A stretch of 11,596 nucleotides of DNA, from positions 1 to 11,596 of the forward strand of contig JAKFXU010000321.1 of the NCBI GenBank assembly GCA_021731215.1. The letters are read 5' to 3'. Both the position numbers and the translations under genes were made by a program. The notes beneath the pieces are model-generated. The model saw nothing but the letters and a program-made list of their open reading frames with translations, had not been told where the DNA came from and searched no databases. Origin of the DNA: Rhodoferax sp. (lineage in GTDB: Bacteria; Pseudomonadota; Gammaproteobacteria; Burkholderiales; Burkholderiaceae_C). This document shows, piece by piece, positions 6,592 to 11,596 of the stretch. Within the stretch, counting starts at the first letter, position 1, and every line of letters starts with the position of its first letter.

Positions 6592-8439
6592 ATGTCAAAT
6601 TCTAAGAAGCCCGCCGGTGGTGTGGCCGCGCAGGTCGCCCAGGTGGCGGGCGCACGCTTCCAACTGGTTCGCTATTTCTCGCTGACCGCACTCGGCCTGT
6701 TTGTTGTGGTGGCGCTGGCACTGACCTACTTCGAGCGCGGCCAGGAGCAGTTTTTCCAGGACGTGCAGCAAAAGCAAAACGCCTTCTTCAAGCAGATCCA
6801 GGACGGCTTCGCGACGCAGCAGGACGCTTCGGCCCGGCGCGATCTGCTCTCCATCCACGAGGCCGGCAACGTCAATCTGACACGGCTGTTCGCCAATACG
6901 CTGTGGCAGCACGACTTCGCACCTTTCGTCACGCGAGCGCAAGCCATCTCGTTCGACCCGTGCCATGCCATCGCCGACGTCACCGACCCGAAGGACGGCA
7001 AGCTGAAGCCGCCGGCCGAGAAAAAGGCGTGTTTCACCGATGTCGGCAAACAGATTGCGGCATTCAAGGACTTTGCGGCGCTCAACGCCAAGGTGTTCGA
7101 CTCCATGAAGAAGTCCACCGTGTTCAAGATCAAGGTGTTCGATTTGCGTGGCATCACCGTGTACTCGTCCGAGACCGCCCAGATCGGCGAGGACAAGAGC
7201 GCCAACGCCGGCTGGAAGGGGGCCGCCATTGACGGCAAGCCGACCAGTGAACTCACCTTTCGCGACAAGTTCAGCGCCTTCGAGGGGGTGGTCGAGAAGC
7301 GCGACCTGATCTCCAGCTACTTGCCGGTGCTGGCACCGGGCAGTGAAAAAATCGTCGGTGTATTCGAGGTGTACTCGGACGTGACGCCATTCCTCAACCA
7401 GATCAAGGCCACCTCGGAAGAGATTCGCAAGGCGTCCAACGACCACCAGGTCAAGGTCGAGGCCGTCGCCGCCGAAAACCAGTCGGAGGTCGAGGCATCA
7501 GGTCGGACCAAGCTGTTGATCGTGCTGGGCTTGCTGGCCGTTCTGTTTGCCGCGCTGTACGCGATCGTGCGCCGCGCCGACCGCATTCTGGTGCAGCAGG
7601 AAAGTGATCGCGAGCACGTGCAGCAGCAACTCGCGCAGTCCGAGAAGATGGCCTCGCTGGGCCAAATGGTGGCGGGGGTGGCGCACCAGCTCAACACCCC
7701 GCTGGCGTTCTCGCACAACAACGTCAGCATGGCGATCGAGGCGCTCAATGGCTACAGCACGCCGCTGAAAGTGGCTGGCAAGCTGGTCAAGCTGGTCAAA
7801 AGCACCGATGCCGACAGCGTTAACTTGAACATTGCCAAGTCGCGCGCCCAGATTGAACAGATCGAGGAAGACCAACTGGACGTGGAGATGCCGGTCGAGA
7901 TGCTGGGCGACACCTTGCGCGGCATTGACCAGATGCAGGAACTGGTGGAGAACCTGCGCGACTTTACCCGCCTGGACCGCCGCAAGACCGCGGAGTTCGA
8001 CCTCAACAAGGGCCTGCACAACGTGGTCTACATGGCGCGCAGCGTGATTCCGACCCACATCGAGGTGGTCGAGCAATACGGCTCGCTGCCGAAGATCGAA
8101 TGTCATGCGTCGCAGCTCAACCAGGTGTTCCTCAACCTGATCAACAATGCGGCCCAGTCGATTACGACGGAGCAGGGTACGGTGACGGTGCGCAGCAGTG
8201 TCGAGGGCGATCGGATTCGGGTTGACGTCAGCGACACCGGAGCCGGTATTGCGCCCGACGTGCTGCCCCACATCTTCGATAACTACTACACCACCAAGGC
8301 GGCCACCGAAGGCACCGGGCTGGGCCTGCCGATTGCGCGCAGCATCGTGCAGGAGCACGGCGGGGAGATCAAGGTCTCGACCGAACTCGGCAAGGGCTCC
8401 ACGTTCACCGTGTTCCTGCCGGTGACGCTGACTGCATGA
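6592..8439 (+). CDS. Membrane sensor histidine kinase with extracytoplasmic Cache-like domain
   Basis: Inner-membrane sensor kinase that autophosphorylates on His365 and should pass phosphate to the receiver protein encoded next. Seen: 615 residues from ATG 6592, chosen over the in-frame TTG at 6541 because AGGAG stands 7 bases upstream. TM1 spans about 28-47 and TM2 about 307-326. Between them lie about 260 extracytoplasmic residues. Their C-terminal part (KVFDLRGITVYSSETAQIGED, then GVFEVYSDVTPF) reads like a Cache/PAS-type fold. Cys124 and Cys147 lie in this domain and could form a disulfide. There is no HAMP; a short coiled linker leads to the H box GVAHQLNTPLAF (362-373). The DHp helices are split by a long insert (about 380-440). 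The N box is LNLINNAAQSI (514-524), G1 is DTGAGI (548-553) and G2 is GTGLGLP (574-580). Its stop overlaps the ATG at 8436 (ATGA), so it forms an operon with the response regulator. The ligand is unknown. Confidence 0.93.
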   Translation: MSNSKKPAGGVAAQVAQVAGARFQLVRYFSLTALGLFVVVALALTYFERGQEQFFQDVQQKQNAFFKQIQDGFATQQDASARRDLLSIHEAGNVNLTRLFANTLWQHDFAPFVTRAQAISFDPCHAIADVTDPKDGKLKPPAEKKACFTDVGKQIAAFKDFAALNAKVFDSMKKSTVFKIKVFDLRGITVYSSETAQIGEDKSANAGWKGAAIDGKPTSELTFRDKFSAFEGVVEKRDLISSYLPVLAPGSEKIVGVFEVYSDVTPFLNQIKATSEEIRKASNDHQVKVEAVAAENQSEVEASGRTKLLIVLGLLAVLFAALYAIVRRADRILVQQESDREHVQQQLAQSEKMASLGQMVAGVAHQLNTPLAFSHNNVSMAIEALNGYSTPLKVAGKLVKLVKSTDADSVNLNIAKSRAQIEQIEEDQLDVEMPVEMLGDTLRGIDQMQELVENLRDFTRLDRRKTAEFDLNKGLHNVVYMARSVIPTHIEVVEQYGSLPKIECHASQLNQVFLNLINNAAQSITTEQGTVTVRSSVEGDRIRVDVSDTGAGIAPDVLPHIFDNYYTTKAATEGTGLGLPIARSIVQEHGGEIKVSTELGKGSTFTVFLPVTLTA

Positions 8440-8453
8440 TTGAGGCCAACCCA

Positions 8454-9431
8454 ATGTCTGACAAGCTTGGCAAGGTGCTCTGCGTCGACGACGAGCCCAG
8501 CATCCTGCGCTCGCTGCAGTGGCTGCTGAAGAAGGAGTTCGATGTCACCATCGCGGCCAGCGGCCAGGAAGCGCTGGAGCTGCTGCGCCAGCAGGACTTT
8601 GACGTGATCATCAGCGATCAGCGCATGCCCGGCATGATGGGCTCGGAGTTTCTGCGCGAGGCGCGCAAGATAGCGCCGCGCTCGATGCGCATTTTGCTGA
8701 CCGGCTATTCCGACCTGCAAGCCATTCTGCGCTCGGTCAATGATGGTGAGGTGTTCCGCTTTGTCAACAAGCCGTGGAACATCAAGGAACTGCCCAAGAT
8801 CATCGCCGATGCGGCCACCATCGCGCGCAGCCACCCGGGCGAAGCGCCGTTACCGGACAGCGAGCAGGGCAGTGAGCTCGACACCGGCGAGGAATCGATC
8901 CTGCTGATTGACGACGACCCCAGCATGAGCCAATTGATCTCGGAGGCGGTCGGCGCCGAGGTCAAGATCACGCAGGCCAGCACGCTGGCCGAGGCGGTGG
9001 CCGCCTTTGATGATCAGAATGTCGGCATCATCCTGTCGGACACCCGGGTGGCCAACTTTGATACCACGACGATGCTCAAGATCCTCAAGCAGGAGCACCC
9101 GGACATTGTGACGGTGGTCTACACTGCCACCGCCGACGCGGTGGATGTGATCACGCTGATCAACCAGGGGCAGATCTTTCGCTTCATCCCCAAGCCGGTG
9201 CGGGCGGTGACGCTGAAACAGGCGCTGATGGCGGCGGCACTCAAGCGCCGGCAATTGCGTGCCAGCCCCAGCTCGGCCAAGCGGCACGCGGTTGAGCGCG
9301 TCGCCGACGAGGCGCGCGAGCACATGTTCAAGACGATTCAGCAGTCGGCCGCCAGCGTGGCGGCGGGTGCCGGCGCCAACCTGCTGCGGCGCATCGGCGG
9401 CTCATTCAAGCGCCTGTTCGGCCAAGGCTGA
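8454..9431 (+). CDS. Response regulator with two receiver domains and no output domain
   Basis: Phosphate-accepting partner of the kinase. Seen: 325 residues from ATG 8454, preferred because GAGG lies 8 bases upstream; an in-frame ATG at 8436, overlapping the kinase stop, would add six residues. REC1 spans about 6-125: acidic pair Asp12-Asp13, phospho-acceptor Asp55 in VIISDQRMPG, Thr83, Lys106 in VNKPW. The wording DQRMPG...LTGYSD...FVNKPW resembles receivers of RpfG and HupR/HoxA type regulators. REC2 spans about 147-265: Asp153-Asp155, Asp196 in IILSDTRV, Thr224, Lys247 in IPKPV. Both receivers keep all key residues. The last 60 residues (266-325) hold no known DNA-binding, cyclase, EAL or HD domain. 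They form a basic, Ala-rich tail with an amphipathic end (LLRRIGGSFKRLFG) that may bind a protein or membrane. Output probably goes through protein contacts, perhaps with HDOD or CBS neighbours (inferred). Confidence 0.9.
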   Translation: MSDKLGKVLCVDDEPSILRSLQWLLKKEFDVTIAASGQEALELLRQQDFDVIISDQRMPGMMGSEFLREARKIAPRSMRILLTGYSDLQAILRSVNDGEVFRFVNKPWNIKELPKIIADAATIARSHPGEAPLPDSEQGSELDTGEESILLIDDDPSMSQLISEAVGAEVKITQASTLAEAVAAFDDQNVGIILSDTRVANFDTTTMLKILKQEHPDIVTVVYTATADAVDVITLINQGQIFRFIPKPVRAVTLKQALMAAALKRRQLRASPSSAKRHAVERVADEAREHMFKTIQQSAASVAAGAGANLLRRIGGSFKRLFGQG

Positions 9432-9474
9432 GCGCCGAGGCTGCGCCCTTAAGGCTGGGCGTCAAGGTCGAGCC

Positions 9475-10089
9475 TTATTCGGCTTGCCGCTGGCCGATGG
9501 TCTGGTCGATTTGGGCAAAGGTCTGCTCCAAATCGTTCGGCCCGGAAATGATGCCGAGCTGCCGGCCAATCTGGGAGGCCGAGAAGATGCCCCGGATCAT
9601 GGACTTGTCGGTAAAGGGTTCCTGGTCAACGACCAGGGCATGCTGCCTGCCAGAATGCTTCAAGGTCTCGACAATGTCGCCAACATGAGCGTGAAGAACC
9701 GCCTGCAGCGCCATGACCTCGATGTCGCTGGTCATGATATCGCCCACCTTGAGCTCTTCCAGACTCAGGCCGGTCGAGTCGGTGGCCGCTTTGATCCGGC
9801 GGCCATCGAGGTCGCGTGCCGTAATCAGTCCGACCAGATCGTCCTCGGCGTCAACCACCAACAGCAATCTGACGCCCCGGGCAATCATCTTCTGGGTCGC
9901 CGCGATCACACTGACCTCGACTTGGGTGGTGGCGGCCGGAACAAAACGCAGATCGGTCATCACTTCCATGGCCGATGAAGTGATTTGAACCGGATTGGGT
10001 GAGTAAAAATAGGGTCTGGAAAACCCGGTACCTGGCTGCAACAGGGTCAATTGCAGGGGTTCAAAAACTGCGTTCGAATTTAGTTTCAT
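9475..10089 (-). CDS. Two-CBS-domain protein
   Basis: Stand-alone Bateman module, expected to bind an adenine nucleotide or related ligand in the cytoplasm. Seen: 204 residues. An N-terminal tail of about 40 residues has no known domain. CBS1 spans about 42-100 (VMTDLRFVPAATTQVEVSVI, then LLLVVDAEDDLVGLITARDL). CBS2 spans about 116-181 (VGDIMTSDIEVMALQAVLHA, then HALVVDQ...IRGIFSASQIGRQLG). The C-terminal tail is acidic and Gln-rich. There is no transporter, IMPDH or enzyme domain, so it is probably a sensor or adaptor. ATG 10089 has GGAG 6 bases upstream. It is convergent with the double-receiver gene, 43 bases apart. That position suggests but does not prove membership in the same signalling set. 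Confidence 0.9.
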   Translation of the reverse strand: MKLNSNAVFEPLQLTLLQPGTGFSRPYFYSPNPVQITSSAMEVMTDLRFVPAATTQVEVSVIAATQKMIARGVRLLLVVDAEDDLVGLITARDLDGRRIKAATDSTGLSLEELKVGDIMTSDIEVMALQAVLHAHVGDIVETLKHSGRQHALVVDQEPFTDKSMIRGIFSASQIGRQLGIISGPNDLEQTFAQIDQTIGQRQAE

Positions 10090-10154
10090 TGACTGCTCCG
10101 TTTTTTATCAACTCAATTCTCCTGCGCCAGTCCGATGCGGCTGCCAGCGGACCC

Positions 10155-10187
10155 GGCGCCGAGCCATCCTGGTGACGGCTTGGCGCC
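10155..10187. repeat. Long intergenic hairpin between CBS gene and Mrr-like gene
   Basis: Arms GGCGCCGAGCC (10155-10165) and GGCTTGGCGCC (10177-10187) pair over 11 positions with one G-T, which is a G-U wobble in plus-strand RNA and a C-A mismatch in minus-strand RNA. The loop is 11 bases. Each arm carries the palindrome GGCGCC. No T-run follows on either strand. It lies between divergent genes, so it is a leader structure or a protein-binding dyad rather than a terminator. The rest of the 221-base gap (10090-10310) holds no gene; a small hairpin CCGCTG-CGGG-CAGCGG at 10278-10293 sits 17 bases before the Mrr-like start. Confidence 0.45.
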
Positions 10188-10310
10188 TCAGTGTAAGCGC
10201 AAAAGATTGCTGGATTAAGCCAAGTTGCCGGTGCCATGAGCGCTGATTGGGTGTCGCGCAACACGTACACTGCAGTACCGCTGCGGGCAGCGGGTTAACA
10301 GGCAAGGTCT

Positions 10311-10889
10311 ATGAAACTGAAGATGTCGAAAAACTCGTTGTTTGCGATTCTGCTGCGCTCGCCCTGGTGGGTCAGCATCGCGATCGTGCTGGTCATTGTC
10401 ATGGCTTCGAATGCCTTGCTGCCCGCGCCTTATGTGGTCTTTGGCGTGATGGGCGGATTTCCGTTTCTGGTCATCGGCATCGTGGCAGCGCGGCGGCAGT
10501 GGCACGCGCCCAGTCCGGCTCGCATGGCCCAGGCGCTCAAGCAGGCCGGCGAAATGTCATGGCGCGATTTTTCTGCGTTGGTTGAAAAGGGGTTTGCCCG
10601 TCAGGGCTACACCGTGACCCGGCTCAACAGCGCAGCGGTTGACTTCAGCCTGGTCAAGCGAGGACTTGTGACGCTGGTGAGCTGTAAACGCTGGAAGGCG
10701 GCGAACCACGGCGTCGAGGCGCTGCGCGAATTGGGGGCGGCCAAGGAGGCACAGGGGGCCGATCAAGCGATCTATATCTATCTGGGCCAGGTCAGCCCCA
10801 ACGCCCGCAGTTTTGCCAGCGCGCAGGGCCTTTACCTGATGTCCGAGTCCGAGTTGACGCAGTTGTTACAGGATGCCAGAAAGTCTTAG
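10311..10889 (+). CDS. Two-TM membrane protein with Mrr-like restriction-endonuclease fold
   Basis: A membrane-anchored protein whose cytoplasmic part resembles the Mrr_cat / DUF2034 nuclease fold; its cellular role is unknown. Seen: 192 residues. TM1 spans about 19-38 and TM2 about 41-60, followed by RRQW. MSWRDFSALVEKGFARQGYTVTRL (82-105) is the typical helix and strand entry of Mrr-type domains. DFSLVKRGLVTLVSCKRW (111-128) gives Asp111 and Lys126, matching the D...(E/Q)xK core, but the E/Q position is Ser124. GVEALRELGAAKEAQGADQAIYIYLG (134-159) matches the following helix-strand. The changed motif may mean altered or lost cleavage. AAGG is near the ATG at 10311, at short spacing; an ATG at 10323 is also possible. 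It is convergent with the LuxR gene, with only 6 bases between the stops. No methylase or other restriction-modification gene is nearby, so a classical restriction system is not supported. Confidence 0.8.
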   Translation: MKLKMSKNSLFAILLRSPWWVSIAIVLVIVMASNALLPAPYVVFGVMGGFPFLVIGIVAARRQWHAPSPARMAQALKQAGEMSWRDFSALVEKGFARQGYTVTRLNSAAVDFSLVKRGLVTLVSCKRWKAANHGVEALRELGAAKEAQGADQAIYIYLGQVSPNARSFASAQGLYLMSESELTQLLQDARKS

Positions 10890-10895
10890 GGCTGC

Positions 10896-11438
10896 TTAGC
10901 CGACCATCAGCTTGTGCACCAGATCGCCCGCGTTGGAGGCCTGGTATTTGCGCATCAGGCGGGCCCGGTAAATCTCCACCGTGCGGTGACTGATGGCCAG
11001 CGCCTTGCCGATTTCCTTGGACGTGAGACCGTCCATCAGGAGCGCCGCCACCTCGCGTTCACGCGCGGTCAGCTCGGCCTTGACCAGGCGGCGTGAGCTC
11101 AGGTCTTGAAAGGTCCAGATGCCGGCCTCATGCGGCGCGCTCTGGTTGAGGGCGCGGCCGGTGACGTGGCACCAGAAGGTCTCGCCGCTGGCGCGCTTCA
11201 TGATGCGGTCATCGGCATAGGTGCCATTGCGGTTCAGAATCGGGGCAATGCGTGAGCCGGTGCGTTCAAACTCGATGGCGCTGGGGTACAGCACCTGAAA
11301 CGACTGACCGACCAGCAGTTCGCGCGAGGCGCCAAACATCTCGCACAGGTGGCGATTGCAGTCGACCATGGTGCGGTTGCGCGACAGGGCGAGCCCGACC
11401 GGCGCCAGCTCGAAGGCAAGACGGTAGTCAATGTCCAT
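10896..11438 (-). CDS. PAS domain / LuxR-type transcription regulator
   Basis: Predicted DNA-binding regulator of the divergent CoA-transferase gene and perhaps of itself. Seen: 180 residues. An N-terminal PAS domain spans about 4-113 (FELAPVGLALSRNRTMVDCN, GASRELLVGQSFQVLYPS, GETFWCHVTGRAL, GIWTFQDLSSRR). A LuxR/FixJ-type helix-turn-helix spans 121-178 (LTAREREVAALLMDGLTSKE at 123-142, then IGKALAISHRTVEIYRARLM). There is no receiver domain, so the signal is sensed by the PAS pocket or by a partner. Cys27, Cys32 and Cys90 lie in the PAS part. No ribosome site precedes the ATG at 11438, and a TATTAT -10-like box lies only 11-16 bases upstream, so the transcript may be leaderless. The adjacent dyad at 11482-11503 is the likely binding site. 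Confidence 0.9.
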   Translation of the reverse strand: MDIDYRLAFELAPVGLALSRNRTMVDCNRHLCEMFGASRELLVGQSFQVLYPSAIEFERTGSRIAPILNRNGTYADDRIMKRASGETFWCHVTGRALNQSAPHEAGIWTFQDLSSRRLVKAELTAREREVAALLMDGLTSKEIGKALAISHRTVEIYRARLMRKYQASNAGDLVHKLMVG

Positions 11439-11448
11439 GGGGGTGCGG

Positions 11449-11454
11449 ATAATA
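11449..11454 (-). promoter_or_regulatory. Possible -10 box of the PAS-LuxR gene
   Basis: On the minus strand TATTAT (11454-11449) matches 5 of 6 of the -10 consensus. Transcription would start about 7 bases further on, near 11442, within about 4 bases of the ATG at 11438. No good -35 box is seen 16-18 bases upstream. Confidence 0.3.
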
Positions 11455-11481
11455 AAACATAGGGTTTGTACGTTACGAAAA

Positions 11482-11503
11482 ACTACTTATGGGCTTAGGT
11501 AGT
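11482..11503. promoter_or_regulatory. 22-bp dyad, candidate LuxR-family operator
   Basis: ACTAC (11482-11486) and GTAGT (11499-11503), with TA (11488-11489) and TA (11496-11497) placed symmetrically inside, form a 14-of-22 paired dyad in the divergent promoter region. TACTTAT (11484-11490) matches the NarL-type heptamer TACYYMT exactly, and TTAGGTA (11495-11501) matches its complement in 6 of 7. The two half-sites are 4 bases apart. The site overlaps where the -35 box of the CoA-transferase promoter would lie (a TAGGAT -10-like box is at 11508-11513), as expected for an activator site. Assignment to the adjacent regulator is inferred. Confidence 0.5.
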
Positions 11504-11540
11504 ATCGTAGGATAGTTGTGGCTTTTAAGGAGATGATCAA

Positions 11541-11596
11541 GTGAACAAAATTTACCCCAGTGCAGCCAAGGCACTCGAAGGCATTGTCAAGGATGG
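11541..11596 (+). CDS. CoA-transferase subunit A (partial, first 18 codons)
   Basis: The visible N-terminus VNKIYPSAAKALEGIVKDG, translated with a GTG start as Met, matches the beginning of 3-oxoacid (succinyl-CoA:acetoacetate) CoA-transferase alpha subunits as I remember them (scoA/atoD group). This enzyme activates acetoacetate or related short acids with CoA from succinyl-CoA. The GTG at 11541 has AAGGAG (11527-11532) with an 8-base spacer. The ATG at 11533 meets a stop after three codons and is not a start. The gene leaves the window, so only the first 18 full codons support the call. It is divergent from the PAS-LuxR gene, which probably controls it. Confidence 0.6.
   Translation, partial: MNKIYPSAAKALEGIVKD

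Noticed and set aside
7498..8454. Minus-strand open frame of 318 codons opposite the histidine kinase
   Set aside because: It mirrors the kinase catalytic region. The kinase has all H, N, G1 and G2 motifs in the plus frame, while the antisense product resembles nothing.
9432..9476. Bidirectional terminator between the convergent double-receiver and CBS genes
   Set aside because: Two competing short stems exist (CGCCC/GGGCG with an 8-base loop; AAGGCT/AGCCTT with a 14-base loop), but neither has a T-run, so I do not call it.
10311..10889. Type IV or other restriction-modification system
   Set aside because: There is only one nuclease-fold gene with a changed active site and TM anchors, and no methylase, helicase or McrB-like partner nearby.
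1..11596. CRISPR array, tRNA, rRNA, phage or integrase genes
   Set aside because: No regularly spaced repeats, no recognisable tRNA clover-leaf or rRNA words, and no mobile-element enzyme were found on either strand.

Overview
The window looks like chromosomal DNA of a betaproteobacterium, most likely a Comamonadaceae/Rhodoferax-type organism. This rests on overall gene style (GC-rich coding DNA, a bifunctional NAD(P)HX repair enzyme, a PAS-LuxR regulator next to a CoA-transferase, a membrane-anchored Mrr-like protein) and on the presence of an iron-type outer-membrane electron conduit. The genus is inferred from pattern memory; no search was run.

Left part (1-2797, all minus strand): a monoheme c-type cytochrome, a decaheme periplasmic cytochrome of the MtrA/MtoA/PioA/DmsE family (ten CXXCH motifs) and an MtrB/MtoB/PioB-type outer-membrane beta-barrel that runs off the left edge. 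Together they encode a trans-outer-membrane electron conduit: periplasmic shuttle, decaheme wire, porin sheath. The direction of electron flow (Fe(II) oxidation or Fe(III)/mineral reduction) cannot be read from this window.

Middle (3008-6234, minus strand): a compact run of HDOD-domain protein, metallo-beta-lactamase-fold hydrolase and bifunctional NAD(P)H-hydrate epimerase/dehydratase, with 9 and 17 bp gaps. A 357-bp gene-free stretch (6235-6591) separates it from divergent plus-strand genes. That stretch holds a dispersed-repeat-like element, a 29-bp perfect inverted repeat inside a 139-bp hairpin element, plus a second GC-rich hairpin.

Right-middle (6592-10089): a membrane histidine kinase with a large extracytoplasmic Cache-like sensor domain, a response regulator with two receiver domains and no output domain, and a convergent two-CBS-domain protein. 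With HDOD and MBL on the other side of the repeat, this looks like a signalling neighbourhood; joint function is an inference from position.

Right end (10311-11596): a two-TM, Mrr-like nuclease-fold protein with a changed active-site motif; convergent to it a PAS-LuxR regulator; and divergent from the regulator the first codons (GTG start) of a CoA-transferase alpha subunit. A 22-bp dyad in the shared intergenic region is a good operator candidate.

No tRNA, rRNA, CRISPR array, transposase or phage gene was seen. The most notable points are the electron-conduit cluster, the predicted loss of the heme Met ligand in its small cytochrome, the Cys-free MtrB-type N-terminal region, and several well-formed palindromes in intergenic DNA.
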